64,000 nt of DNA from Enterobacter sp. Bisph1 (GTDB lineage Bacteria > Pseudomonadota > Gammaproteobacteria > Enterobacterales > Enterobacteriaceae): positions 124,001-188,000 of the forward strand of contig NZ_JXAG01000042.1 of assembly GCF_000814905.1 (NCBI RefSeq), written 5' to 3'. A program made the translations under genes and the position numbers. Numbering within the stretch: the first letter of the stretch is position 1; each line of letters opens with the position of its first letter. Shown here piece by piece: positions 35,931-44,769 of the stretch. Below the pieces are notes generated by a model that worked only from the letters and a program-made list of their open reading frames with translations, had not been told where the DNA came from and made no database searches.

Positions 35931-36998
35931 ATGCAGATGACAATGCGCTGGTTTGGGCCAGTTGAAGATAAAATTCCGCTGGAACACATCCGGCAGGTTC
36001 CGGGCGTCGATGGCGTTGTTGGCGCATTGTATGATGTTCCGGTCGGCGAAGTGTGGCCAAAAGAGAAAATCCGCGCTCTTGTCGATCGCGTTCATCAGGC
36101 CGGTTTAACCATGGAAGTGATTGAAAGTGTTAATATTCATGACGATATTAAAATTGGCCTTCCCAGCCGCGATCGCTTAATTGAGAACTACCAGCAAACC
36201 ATCCGCAACCTGGCGGAAATCGGCGTTAAAGTGATTTGCTACAACTTTATGCCGGTTTTCGACTGGATGAAAACGGACATGAATTATGTTCTGCCAGACG
36301 GTTCGTTGACCATGGCGTTCGAGAAAAAAGGTATCGATAAAACCCTCGACGAAGTGGTCAAAGAGGTGCTGGAAAATGCCAACGGTTTCGCCCTGCCCGG
36401 ATGGGAACCGGAACGCCTGGCAAAAGTGCAGGAACTGTTTGCCAAATATAAAGATGTCGATGAGACGAAACTGCGCAATAACCTGGTCTATTTCCTTGAA
36501 CGAGTGATCCCGGTATGCGAAGAAGTGGGCATAAAAATGGCCATTCATCCCGACGATCCGCCCTACTCTATTTTTGGCCTGCCGAGGATTGTGAAAAACC
36601 GCGACGATCTCGACTGGATTTGCAATGCAGTCAATTCCCCGGCCAACGGTATCACCTTATGCACCGGTTCCATTGCCGAAGATCCCGATAACAACGTCTA
36701 CCAGATTCTGGCAGAGTTTACCCGCCGCAAACGGATACATTTTGCCCACGTGCGCAATATTAAATTGATTGCCGATAAAGACTTTTACGAGTCCGCGCAC
36801 TTAACCCGTTACGGTTCGCTGGATATGTTCCAGGTGATGAAAGCCCTGCATGACAATGGTTTCGAGGGCTATATCCGCCCGGATCACGGTCGCTTTATTT
36901 GGGGCGAAACGGGACGTCCCGGCTACGGCCTTTACGACCGCGCGCTGGGCGTAACTTACCTGCATGGTTTGTGGGAAGCGCTGGAAAATCAGCATTAA
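35931..36998 (+). CDS. uxuA: Mannonate dehydratase UxuA (short form)
   Basis: A TIM-barrel enzyme of 355 residues dehydrating D-mannonate to 2-keto-3-deoxygluconate, the same intermediate made by the Kdu branch. The family motifs are MRWFGP at the N-terminus, ICYNFMPVFDW, MAIHPDDPP (metal His), LCTGS, FAHVRNI and IRPDHG. E. coli UxuA has about 394 residues; this one lacks the large internal insertion and resembles the shorter form known from Gram-positives, which suggests it is not the orthologous enterobacterial copy. The ATG at 35931 has AGAGGTGG upstream; the frame is open to 35892. Confidence 0.93.
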   Translation: MQMTMRWFGPVEDKIPLEHIRQVPGVDGVVGALYDVPVGEVWPKEKIRALVDRVHQAGLTMEVIESVNIHDDIKIGLPSRDRLIENYQQTIRNLAEIGVKVICYNFMPVFDWMKTDMNYVLPDGSLTMAFEKKGIDKTLDEVVKEVLENANGFALPGWEPERLAKVQELFAKYKDVDETKLRNNLVYFLERVIPVCEEVGIKMAIHPDDPPYSIFGLPRIVKNRDDLDWICNAVNSPANGITLCTGSIAEDPDNNVYQILAEFTRRKRIHFAHVRNIKLIADKDFYESAHLTRYGSLDMFQVMKALHDNGFEGYIRPDHGRFIWGETGRPGYGLYDRALGVTYLHGLWEALENQH

Positions 36999-37026
36999 AG
37001 AGAGACTGACGCGGAAATACACCCTT

Positions 37027-37048
37027 CAATACCGGCGTCGCCGGTATT
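37027..37048. terminator. Hairpin between uxuA and yjdJ
   Basis: AATACCGG and CCGGTATT pair around CGTCG, between convergent genes. The following T content is weak, so it is a moderate bidirectional terminator. Confidence 0.6.
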
Positions 37049-37053
37049 GTTAT

Positions 37054-37326
37054 TCAGGCGCGGATATCGTCGTATTCGCGCGTCGTATCAAACTCGTGTT
37101 TGGCAAACGGACATAACGGAATAATTTTACGCTGCTCCGCACGCATTTTTTCGACCACGCGCGCCACCAGCTGTTTGCCGACGCCCTGTCCTTTCAGACT
37201 CGGGTCAACATCCGTATGTTCAATAATACTCAGATGTTCTCCCGTGGGCACAAAGACGATTTCGGCAACCTGCGTTCCCTGGGCGTCATTGACATAAAAT
37301 TTGTTGTGACCTTCAAGAATTTCCAT
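37054..37326 (-). CDS. yjdJ: YjdJ, small GNAT-like N-acetyltransferase
   Basis: 90 residues, co-linear with E. coli YjdJ. It shows the compact GNAT core (YhdJ-type, COG2388): [22 protein letters not shown], the acetyl-CoA loop [17 protein letters not shown], and [13 protein letters not shown] at the end. Substrate unknown. It is 11 bp downstream of yjdI in the same operon. Confidence 0.95.
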   Translation of the reverse strand: MEILEGHNKFYVNDAQGTQVAEIVFVPTGEHLSIIEHTDVDPSLKGQGVGKQLVARVVEKMRAEQRKIIPLCPFAKHEFDTTREYDDIRA

Positions 37327-37337
37327 GTTTCACTCAC

Positions 37338-37568
37338 TTAGTTGTGGCGGTACTTCAACGCACCGCTCGGGCAGGTGTCAATAATACGTTCAACCGTGGC
37401 GGCATCGACTTCGTCGGGCATGATCCACGGTTTGCGTTTGAGATCGAAAAGCTTCGTGTTACCACGCACACAGTTTCCCGCGTGCTTACAGACCGACGTA
37501 TTGAAATAGACATCAATCTTCTCGCCGGTATAGACGCGATAGCCCGCGTCCAGTAACTCCTTATCCAT
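37338..37568 (-). CDS. yjdI: YjdI, (4Fe-4S) mono-cluster protein
   Basis: 76 residues, near-identical to E. coli YjdI. The cysteines occur as CKHAGNCVRG and TCPSG, the Fer4_19 divergent ferredoxin pattern. It is cotranscribed with yjdJ; the physiological partner is unknown. Confidence 0.95.
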   Translation of the reverse strand: MDKELLDAGYRVYTGEKIDVYFNTSVCKHAGNCVRGNTKLFDLKRKPWIMPDEVDAATVERIIDTCPSGALKYRHN

Positions 37569-37643
37569 GACATCGCCTCTATTATTGTTGTGTTGTAACA
37601 GTAAGCATAGCCGCTCTACTTTTACGCAACCTGCGGCCCGTTA

Positions 37644-38138
37644 TCAATAACGAAGTATATGAAATCCTTCTTGTTCAGTCGGTTCGACAAAGTAACGGGT
37701 AATATGCGCAAACTGTTCGTCGGTGGCGGCAAAATCATGGTTGCCTGCGGCGTTGCGCTGGCGTAAACGGGCTATGCAAACCTCATCGCCCACCGCCAAA
37801 TAATGGAGCACATGCGGCGCGCCGGACGCGTTAATAATCGACATCATCCACTGGCGGCTCGCCAGGGTATTCGCGGGAAAATCGAGCACGACATTAACGC
37901 CCGCTCGCAGCAGCGCGATGGCGTGCGGCTTAATGGCGGCTTTTAATTTCGCTGCATAGAAGATGTAATCCTCTACGCTGCTCATCTCCTCTTTGAACAG
38001 CAGCGCCAGCCAGCTGTCTTCGCTCAGTAACACCGTACCCGGCGTTTTTAGCAGTTCGCCGGCAAGGGTTGATTTACCCGACGCGATTTTGCCGCACAGA
38101 AGATGGAGTGTGGCGGTAGTTGGGGATTCTTCGCTCAT
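37644..38138 (-). CDS. Small P-loop kinase (AAA_33/zeta-like)
   Basis: 164 residues. Walker A is CGKIASGKST (about residues 15-24), followed by SEDSWLALLF in the place of the acceptor/lid Asp and a VVLDFPANT Walker-B-like strand; RLRQRNAAG may be the lid Arg. Such proteins phosphorylate small molecules (gluconate kinase-, chloramphenicol phosphotransferase- or zeta-like); the substrate is unknown. The first ATG has a reasonable upstream GAGGACATGT context. Confidence 0.8.
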   Translation of the reverse strand: MSEESPTTATLHLLCGKIASGKSTLAGELLKTPGTVLLSEDSWLALLFKEEMSSVEDYIFYAAKLKAAIKPHAIALLRAGVNVVLDFPANTLASRQWMMSIINASGAPHVLHYLAVGDEVCIARLRQRNAAGNHDFAATDEQFAHITRYFVEPTEQEGFHILRY

Positions 38139-38727
38139 AACATGTCCTCGCAGGTTGCTGCCAGCAAGGCCCCGCCGTGCTGGCGGGAAATAGATACGCG
38201 TTATCCCACCGGTCGAATGACGGTGCGAATAAGGGGGGTAATAAGTTGATATAAAGATTGTTTATCAGACATAGATGAAACGTAGCAGCAATCCGGCCTC
38301 GTTGCCAGCACCTCATTTTTATCAATGGTAACGGTAATAAATTATTTTTTTATAAGGATATCGGGTACACGGCTCCTGCACGTTGCACATTACGCGGTAA
38401 AGCATCTGTGCCGGGCCTGTTGCCGTTAGCACTATCAACAGGAAAGGACAATCCGTGACTTATTACAATGATTACTAATTCGAGGCTCAAATAACACACC
38501 ACCCAACAAAACAATAGACTTAACACAAATTAAAAGATTTTATACTGGCTCAGCATAAAAAGCAGTGAGAGGTCGCTAGCTATTATGATTAATAGAATAT
38601 TAAAACTACCAACTTTTAATTTGGAATCGCTTTAACTTAATAATAAAATTATTAGTCATTTGCCAGATTGCATATCACAGATGATTATTTTTAACGACGT
38701 GAATTTCACATCTGCAGTTTTCCAACA
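38139..38727. other. Gene-free AT-rich interval before the aryl polyene cluster
   Basis: About 590 bp with runs of A/T and no credible gene. It may bind nucleoid proteins or carry further promoter elements for the cluster; nothing specific was recognised. Confidence 0.4.
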
Positions 38728-38756
38728 TTGTCAAAAACAGCGCTTTAATGTATAAG
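38728..38756 (+). promoter_or_regulatory. Sigma-70 promoter candidate for the aryl polyene operon
   Basis: TTGTCA (38728-38733), a 17 bp spacer and TATAAG (38751-38756) lie about 100 bp before the first ATG of the cluster. It is the best promoter match in the preceding gap. Confidence 0.6.
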
Positions 38757-38856
38757 GCGTAACTACTGGCATTACTGTAATGCAGGTTATTTTTTAATCT
38801 GAAACATAAATGAAATTTTATTAATTTGTTTTATCTAATAGATTAAAGGGATTGCT

Positions 38857-39246
38857 ATGAACAAAATTTTTAAATGGTTTGCTGCTATTGTTTTTGTCGG
38901 TGCCTTGTCAAGCTGCGCGCGTACCGCTCCCATTGAGCAAATTCACTCCACTGTCAGTACAGGCCACACTGCTGAGCAGGTAAAAACCGCGATTCTGAAA
39001 GCAGGCCAGAAGCGTGAATGGATTATGTCTGAAGCGGGCCCAGGCGTTATTAAAGGTCGCCTGCAGTCACGCGACCACTCGGTAGAAGTAAGTATTCCTT
39101 ATTCTGCTACAAGTTATTCAATTAAATACGAAAGCAGTATGAACCTGAAATCATCCGAAGGTAGAATTCATAAAAGCTATAACCGCTGGGTGCATAACCT
39201 CGACAACGATATTCAGTTGAATCTTTCCGCAGGCGCAGCGCTGTAA
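38857..39246 (+). CDS. Small lipoprotein opening the aryl polyene locus
   Basis: 129 residues with a lipoprotein signal: MNKIFKWFAAIVFVGALSSC, lipobox LSSC with Cys at residue 20. The mature part has a TAEQVKTAILKAGQKREW helix and beta segments (SVEVSIPYSATSYSIKYESS). It precedes the methyltransferase at the head of the cluster and by position may be the gene called apeA in other APE loci; I am not sure of that. Similar small lipoproteins head several E. coli-type APE clusters. A hairpin (CGGGCC-GAAAT-GGCCCG) at about 39261-39276 follows, with seven Ts a little further on, so some attenuation is possible. Confidence 0.75.
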   Translation: MNKIFKWFAAIVFVGALSSCARTAPIEQIHSTVSTGHTAEQVKTAILKAGQKREWIMSEAGPGVIKGRLQSRDHSVEVSIPYSATSYSIKYESSMNLKSSEGRIHKSYNRWVHNLDNDIQLNLSAGAAL

Positions 39247-39312
39247 TATTTTATTAAAGTCGGGCCGAAATGGCCCGATAACGTTTTTTTGCCCGAAAAA
39301 GGTTTTGCAACA

Positions 39313-40377
39313 ATGTACGAAAAGGATACTCTCAGCGCGCTGGATGCTATTACCGAAGCGCAACGTATCGCCTTTGCACCGATGCTGTTTCAAACTGCGC
39401 TTTGCCTGCGTAATTCGGGTGTTCTTTCCTGGCTTGATAAAAAAGGGAAAAAAGGTGCCTGTATTGAGGAAATAACCGAGAACAGCACCCTGAATGATTA
39501 TGCCGTCAGCGTTTTGCTGGATATGGGATTAAGCGGACGGATCGTAATCCATCAAGAAGGACGTTATTACCTGGCGAAAGTTGGACATTTTTTACTCCAC
39601 GATGCCATGACCCGCGTCAATATGGATTTTACGCAGGACGTTTGTTACCAGGGGTTATTTCATTTGGCCGACGCTCTGCAGGAACAAAAACCCGCCGGCT
39701 TAGCCGTATTTGGCGACTGGCCAACGATCTATCCCGCGTTATCACAATTACCAGGGCCGGCAAAAGAGAGCTGGTTTGCCTTTGATCATTACTATTCTGA
39801 TGCCGCTTTTGACGCTGCGCTGCCATATGTATTCGCAACCTCGCCGACAAAATTGTACGATGTGGGCGGCAATACGGGGAAATGGGCGCTACGCTGCTGC
39901 CGCTATGACGAAAATGTTGCCGTCACGATCCTTGACCTGCCTCAGCAGATAGCGCTGTCGCGGGAAAATATCGAAAAAGCAGGTTTATCTCATCGCATTG
40001 GCTTCCATGCTGTCGATATGCTTAGCCATGCGACATTGCCGGGTGATGCTGATATCTGGTGGATGAGCCAGTTCCTGGATTGTTTCTCTCCTGAGCAGAT
40101 TGTCGCCATGTTGACTCGCATTGCACGGGTTATGAAACCTGGCGCGCGGTTGTGCATTATGGAACTGTTCTGGGATGCACAAAAATTTGAAGCCGCATCG
40201 TTTAGTCTGAATGCTACCTCGCTTTATTTCACCTGTATGGCGAACGGTAATAGCCGGTTTTACAGCGTCGAGAAGTTTTATCACTACCTGGAAAGGGCCG
40301 GCTTCCATGTAGAACAGCGGCTGGACAACCTTGGGGTAGGTCATACCTTATTGATGTGCCAAAAAATTGAACTATAG
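39313..40377 (+). CDS. apeB: SAM-dependent O-methyltransferase of the aryl polyene cluster
   Basis: 354 residues from the ATG at 39313 (the frame is open from 39289). The N-terminal helical dimerisation domain (about 1-150) resembles plant/bacterial O-methyltransferases; the SAM domain has LYDVGGNTGKWAL (motif I), VTILDLPQQI, GDADIWWMSQFLDCF and MKPGARLCIMELFWD. It probably methylates the aryl hydroxyl of the polyene head group. The symbol follows the order of E. coli/Xenorhabdus APE loci from memory and is less certain than the function. Confidence 0.82.
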   Translation: MYEKDTLSALDAITEAQRIAFAPMLFQTALCLRNSGVLSWLDKKGKKGACIEEITENSTLNDYAVSVLLDMGLSGRIVIHQEGRYYLAKVGHFLLHDAMTRVNMDFTQDVCYQGLFHLADALQEQKPAGLAVFGDWPTIYPALSQLPGPAKESWFAFDHYYSDAAFDAALPYVFATSPTKLYDVGGNTGKWALRCCRYDENVAVTILDLPQQIALSRENIEKAGLSHRIGFHAVDMLSHATLPGDADIWWMSQFLDCFSPEQIVAMLTRIARVMKPGARLCIMELFWDAQKFEAASFSLNATSLYFTCMANGNSRFYSVEKFYHYLERAGFHVEQRLDNLGVGHTLLMCQKIEL

Positions 40378-40443
40378 AGCAGTTTAACTGCCCGCACAGG
40401 CATGCCTGCCATTTGATTACGGTTTTTCCGCGGACGCGCGTAG

Positions 40444-41166
40444 ATGAAATTTTCACTTAACATTATTGACTGGCAGGCAAGAGCGCCAGGCCTAAGCGAT
40501 GCCGCAGAGTGGCAGGCGTGGTCACGCCAGCCGCTTAGCATCGACCCAGCCGCGCCGCTGGCTAAACTGACCGAACTGTCGATGATGACGGCGCGTCGCC
40601 TCAATTCAGGCAGCAAACTGGCGGTAGATATTGGCCTGACCATGCTTCGCGACCACGCCGTAGATGCCGTGGTCTATTCCAGTCGTCATGGCGAACTTGA
40701 GCGTAATTTCCGCATATTGCATGCGCTGGCGACCGGGCAGTCCGTCTCGCCAACCGACTTTGCCATGTCGGTGCACAATTCGGCGGTCGGCAATCTGACC
40801 ATCTCTGCGCGTCAGCCCATCGTCTCGTCTTCTGTCTCAGCCGGGCTGGACACTTTCCAGCAGGCGTTATGCGAAGTGTTAAGCCTGCTTCATGCTGGCT
40901 ATTCCCGGGTGTTACTGGTCGATTTCGACGGCGCGCTCCCCGACTTTTACCATCCTGGCTTACCGCCGCAAATGCCCACCTGGCCGTACGCGCTGGCGCT
41001 GGTTATTGAAGCCGGTAGCGCCTGGCGTTGCGAAACCCGTGCCGGCAGCATCGGTGAAGAACCTGCATTGCCGCAAAGCCTGATGTTCCTGCAACGTTAT
41101 CTCAACAATGACCGGCAGTTTGTAGTTCCTGGCGAACGGTTGCTGTGGCAATGGACACGCGAATGA
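40444..41166 (+). CDS. apeC: ApeC, ketosynthase-like chain-length factor
   Basis: 240 residues resembling the N-terminal half of a ketosynthase but shorter, without the Cys-His-His triad: the nucleophile position reads ISARQPIVSSSVSAGLDTF. In APE systems ApeC pairs with ApeO to form a KS:CLF heterodimer. Its TGA overlaps the next ATG (ATGA at 41163-41166), which indicates translational coupling. Confidence 0.88.
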   Translation: MKFSLNIIDWQARAPGLSDAAEWQAWSRQPLSIDPAAPLAKLTELSMMTARRLNSGSKLAVDIGLTMLRDHAVDAVVYSSRHGELERNFRILHALATGQSVSPTDFAMSVHNSAVGNLTISARQPIVSSSVSAGLDTFQQALCEVLSLLHAGYSRVLLVDFDGALPDFYHPGLPPQMPTWPYALALVIEAGSAWRCETRAGSIGEEPALPQSLMFLQRYLNNDRQFVVPGERLLWQWTRE

Positions 41167-41978
41167 GTCGCCTGTCTGCCCAACTCAACTGGTTATGGCG
41201 TCTGGTAATGACCGGTTTTTGCTTCGCGCTCTTTGGCGTAGGCGGCCTGCTGCTGTCGCTGGTATGGTTCAATCTGCTGCTGGTTGTCCAGCGCGATCGC
41301 GCCAAACGCCGCCGTCTGGCGCGTCACAGTATTGCGGCCAGCTTCCGCTTTTTCTTGTTCGTCGCCCGTGGCACAGGGGTGCTGAACTATCGCATTGAAA
41401 ATCTTGACGCCCTGCAACGCGATCGTGGCTGTCTGGTAGTGGCCAATCACCCCACGCTGATTGATTACGTGATCCTGGCCTCGGTGATGCCCGAAACCGA
41501 CTGTCTGGTGAAAAGCGCTCTGCTGCGTAATCCCTTTGTCAGCGGCGTGATTCGTGCAGCGGATTACCTGATAAATAGCGAAGCCGAAACGCTACTCAAT
41601 GCAAGCCAGCAGCGTCTGGCACAGGGCGACACGCTTTTAATCTTCCCGGAAGGGACGCGGACAACCTTCGGTGCGCCCCTCTCTTTGCAACGCGGTGCGG
41701 CGAATATCGCCGTGCGCTGTAACAGCGATTTGCGGATGGTATTGATCCACTGCAGCGAACATCTGCTGGATAAAAAAAGCCATTGGTACGACGTACCCGC
41801 AGAAAAACCCCTCTTCACCGTAGATGTTCGCGAACGCGTGAACATCCGTGAATTTTACGATGCAACGAGACAAGAACCGGCACTGGCTGCAAGGCAGTTA
41901 AACCGGCATCTGCAGCATCGATTTACATCAGGCCTTCAATCTTTGTCAGGAATTAATGATGCAAGCGCTTCATCTTGA
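41163..41978 (+). CDS. apeD: ApeD, lysophospholipid-type acyltransferase
   Basis: 271 residues of the LPLAT (PlsC) family. An N-terminal hydrophobic anchor (about residues 10-45) is followed by the catalytic NHPTLID (NHx4D, His and Asp) and FPEGTRT (substrate motif). It is presumed to move the polyene or an acyl chain onto a lipid acceptor in the inner membrane. The ATG at 41163 overlaps the apeC stop; earlier in-frame starts at 41145 and 41151 are less likely. Confidence 0.9.
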   Translation: MSRLSAQLNWLWRLVMTGFCFALFGVGGLLLSLVWFNLLLVVQRDRAKRRRLARHSIAASFRFFLFVARGTGVLNYRIENLDALQRDRGCLVVANHPTLIDYVILASVMPETDCLVKSALLRNPFVSGVIRAADYLINSEAETLLNASQQRLAQGDTLLIFPEGTRTTFGAPLSLQRGAANIAVRCNSDLRMVLIHCSEHLLDKKSHWYDVPAEKPLFTVDVRERVNIREFYDATRQEPALAARQLNRHLQHRFTSGLQSLSGINDASASS

Positions 41979-42216
41979 AATTAAAAATCTCATTATCAGT
42001 ACGCTGAATCTGGACGAGCTAACCGCCGGGGATATCGATACCGAAGCCGCGCTCTTTGGCGATGGCCTGGGTCTTGACTCCATCGACGCGCTGGAACTTG
42101 GGCTGGCCGTAAAAAATCAGTACGGCGTTGTGCTTTCCGCCGAAAGCGAAGAGATGCGTCAACACTTCTTTTCCGTCGCCACGCTGGCTTCTTTTATTAA
42201 CGCTCAACGCGCCTGA
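41956..42216 (+). CDS. apeE: ApeE, acyl carrier protein
   Basis: 86 residues. The phosphopantetheine Ser lies in LGLDSIDALEL (about residue 41). It carries the growing aryl polyene chain. It overlaps the end of apeD by 23 bases. Confidence 0.93.
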   Translation: MMQALHLEIKNLIISTLNLDELTAGDIDTEAALFGDGLGLDSIDALELGLAVKNQYGVVLSAESEEMRQHFFSVATLASFINAQRA

Positions 42217-42229
42217 GACGCGATCCGCT

Positions 42230-42481
42230 ATGACAGAACACGAAACGATTTACCAGGAAGTCTGCGGGCTTCTAACCAAACTGTTTGAAATCGACCCGCA
42301 GGAGATCTCTCCTCAGGCTCGGCTGTATGAAGATCTTGAACTCGACAGCATCGATGCGGTTGACATGATTGTTCACCTGCAGAAGAAAACCGGTAAAAAA
42401 ATCAAACCGGAAACCTTCAAATCGGTCCGTACCGTTCAGGATGTGGTCGACGCTGTCGCTCAGCTTTTGCGCGAAGAGTAA
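42230..42481 (+). CDS. apeF: ApeF, acyl carrier protein
   Basis: 83 residues with the modification site ELDSIDAVDM (about residue 41). A second carrier protein is standard in APE clusters, where ApeE and ApeF have different loading roles. I start it at the ATG at 42230, 13 bp after apeE, although the frame is open from 42128. Confidence 0.93.
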   Translation: MTEHETIYQEVCGLLTKLFEIDPQEISPQARLYEDLELDSIDAVDMIVHLQKKTGKKIKPETFKSVRTVQDVVDAVAQLLREE

Positions 42482-42487
42482 AAGAGC

Positions 42488-43075
42488 GTGCGTGGTGGCC
42501 GAAAATTTCCGGCGATCCCACTACTGACGGGATTAATGCTGCTGGCGTGGCCATTCCTGATTGGATTTGGGCTGACGCATAACAGCCTACATTGGTTGTT
42601 ACCGCTGATGGCTCTGCTGCTGGTGCTGCGTCTGCATCAGGTACGGCGAAATGCAGGACCGATGCGCTATGTGGTGCAGTGCATCGCGCTGGCAGGCATC
42701 GCGCTCTGCGCTGCAAGCTATCTGCTGAAAGCCCATCAGTGGCTGCTGCTCTATCCGGTAGTTGTCAATATTGTGATGCTGGCGGTGTTCGGCGGTTCAC
42801 TGTGGACAGCGATGCCGCTGGTCGAACGATTGGCACGTCTGCGTGAGCCGAATTTGCCCCCCGCCGGTGTGCGTTATACTCGCAAGGTGACGCTTGTGTG
42901 GTGCGGATTTTTCATCGGCAACGGTGCAATAGCCCTGTTTACCGTGTTCCACGGCGATATGCAGCTGTGGACACTGTGGAACGGTATGGTGTCTTACCTG
43001 CTGATGGGGACACTGATGGCGACAGAGTGGCTGGTGCGTCAACGGGTGATAAAAAAAGAGAAGCACAATGAATAA
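42488..43075 (+). CDS. apeG: ApeG, COG4648 membrane protein
   Basis: 195 residues with about five membrane helices (about residues 10-30, 33-48, 62-82, 87-110, 137-155, 160-180) and basic loops. This COG4648 protein is present in nearly all APE loci; its role is not known. The start is a GTG at 42488 close behind apeF, and the end overlaps apeH by 8 bases. Confidence 0.85.
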   Translation: MRGGRKFPAIPLLTGLMLLAWPFLIGFGLTHNSLHWLLPLMALLLVLRLHQVRRNAGPMRYVVQCIALAGIALCAASYLLKAHQWLLLYPVVVNIVMLAVFGGSLWTAMPLVERLARLREPNLPPAGVRYTRKVTLVWCGFFIGNGAIALFTVFHGDMQLWTLWNGMVSYLLMGTLMATEWLVRQRVIKKEKHNE

Positions 43076-44429
43076 CCCCCTTCCTCTAAGCCAATGGCTA
43101 AATGCTCCGCGCCCTGACGACACGCCAGTCGCCTGGCTTGACGATCGCAGCTGGACCCTTGGCCAGTTGCGTCACGATGTCACCTTACTGGTACAGGTGT
43201 TGCGTCAGCAGGAGGGTGAGCGTTGGGCACTGTGCTTTGAAAACAGCTACCTGTTTATTGTGGCGCTACTTGCCTCGCTGCATGCCGGTAAAACGCCGGT
43301 CATTCCAGGCCATATCCGGGTCTCGCTGCTGGAAGAACAGCAATCACTATTCAGCGGCGTGCTGAGCGATAAAACGCTCGGCTTTCAGGGGAGGGTCATC
43401 GTCGTCTCCTCATCCCGGCAGACAGAACGCCAGTGGTCCCCCCTGCCCTTTATTGACGGCACGCGCGTTGTTGAACTCTTTACCTCGGGTTCCACAGGAA
43501 CCCCACGTCGGGTGATTAAGCACATCGCCAGCCTGGACCGTGAAGCGTGCATGCTGGCGAACCGCTTCGGCGAACGTCTGGCTGGCGTCAGCGTTGTGGC
43601 TTCGGTCGTACCACAGCATCTTTATGGCCTGACGTTTCGCATCATGTTGCCAATGGCGATGGGCCTGCCCCTGCACGCGCCAATGCTCTATTACGCAGAA
43701 CAGCTGGCGGCGCTCCCTGATGACAGGAAGTACCTTTTTATTAGCAGCCCGGCGTTTCTGAAACGGCTGGATACCGAACTGGCTGCGCCGCCCGTCGCAA
43801 TGCTCATCTCCGCAGGCGGAATGTTACCCTGGTGCGATGTCACTGCGACCCATGACTGGCTTAAGGTCTGGCCGGATGAGATCTACGGCAGCACCGAAAC
43901 CGGAATTCTCGCCTGGCGACATCGCCAGGAAGAGAGCGTTTACTGGCTATCCTTCCCCGGCGTGGCGTTCCATCGCGAAGGGGAACTCTGCCGTGTGACC
44001 TCCCCGCTCATTCATGAAGCGGAAGGGTTACAGCTGGATGATATTCTGCACTTCGACAGCGACGGTTTTTTTACTATTGCCGGGCGTCGTGGACGGGTGG
44101 TGAAAATTGAAGAGAAGCGAATATCCCTGAATGAGATCGAACGTCGCCTGCTCGAGTTAGAAGGTATTTGCGAAGCGGCAGCGCTACCGATCACCCGTGG
44201 CGGTCGCCAGGGGATTGGTGTATTGCTGGTGCTTGATGAGAAGACCCGCCAGCGCTGGCATCAGCAAGGTAAAAAAGCCCAGCAATTAGCCTGGCGCCGC
44301 GCCCTGCTGCCCTGGCTTGAGCCGGTCGCGGTTCCCCGCTACTGGCGTGTTATTGATGAAATGCCGGTAAACAGTATGAATAAGCGTGTCTATGCGCAGT
44401 TACAGGAGTTGTTTCATGAAAATTCATGA
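43068..44429 (+). CDS. apeH: ApeH, acyl/aryl-ACP synthetase (AMP-dependent)
   Basis: 453 residues of the ANL superfamily. The P-loop is ELFTSGSTGTPRRVIKH (about residues 136-152), the A5 motif is EIYGSTETG, and the hinge region reads DGFFTIAGRRGRVVKIEEKRIS. It activates the aryl starter acid (4-hydroxybenzoate-type) with ATP and loads it on the ACP. Confidence 0.93.
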   Translation: MNNPLPLSQWLNAPRPDDTPVAWLDDRSWTLGQLRHDVTLLVQVLRQQEGERWALCFENSYLFIVALLASLHAGKTPVIPGHIRVSLLEEQQSLFSGVLSDKTLGFQGRVIVVSSSRQTERQWSPLPFIDGTRVVELFTSGSTGTPRRVIKHIASLDREACMLANRFGERLAGVSVVASVVPQHLYGLTFRIMLPMAMGLPLHAPMLYYAEQLAALPDDRKYLFISSPAFLKRLDTELAAPPVAMLISAGGMLPWCDVTATHDWLKVWPDEIYGSTETGILAWRHRQEESVYWLSFPGVAFHREGELCRVTSPLIHEAEGLQLDDILHFDSDGFFTIAGRRGRVVKIEEKRISLNEIERRLLELEGICEAAALPITRGGRQGIGVLLVLDEKTRQRWHQQGKKAQQLAWRRALLPWLEPVAVPRYWRVIDEMPVNSMNKRVYAQLQELFHENS

Positions 44430-44769
44430 AATCGAGCGCCACCAGGCACAGCCGGATACGCTGGAAATTATTTTGCACCTTGACCCCTCCCTGTTCTGGT
44501 TCGAGGGGCATTTTGCCGTACAGCCGTTATTGCCGGGCGTTGCACAGCTGGACTGGGTGATGCACTACGCCACTACGCTGCTGGCACCAGGCTACCGTTT
44601 TCACAGCATTCAAAATGTGAAATTCCAGGCCCCTCTGCTACCAGAGACCACGGTGACGCTGCATCTTAACTGGCAGGCTGAACGCCAGATCTTGACCTTT
44701 AGCTATCAGCGTCATGCCGGGTCAGAGCGCCATACGGCGAGCAGCGGGAAGATTCGCCTATGTCCGTAA
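44416..44769 (+). CDS. apeI: ApeI, 3-hydroxyacyl-ACP dehydratase subunit
   Basis: 117 residues, single hot-dog fold, with FWFEGHFAVQPLLPGVAQLDW, the FabA/FabZ-type active-site His and Gly-rich helix. In APE biosynthesis ApeI works with ApeP as a dehydratase pair making each double bond. The start at 44416 has CAGGAG upstream and overlaps apeH by 14 bases. Confidence 0.9.
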   Translation: MKIHEIERHQAQPDTLEIILHLDPSLFWFEGHFAVQPLLPGVAQLDWVMHYATTLLAPGYRFHSIQNVKFQAPLLPETTVTLHLNWQAERQILTFSYQRHAGSERHTASSGKIRLCP

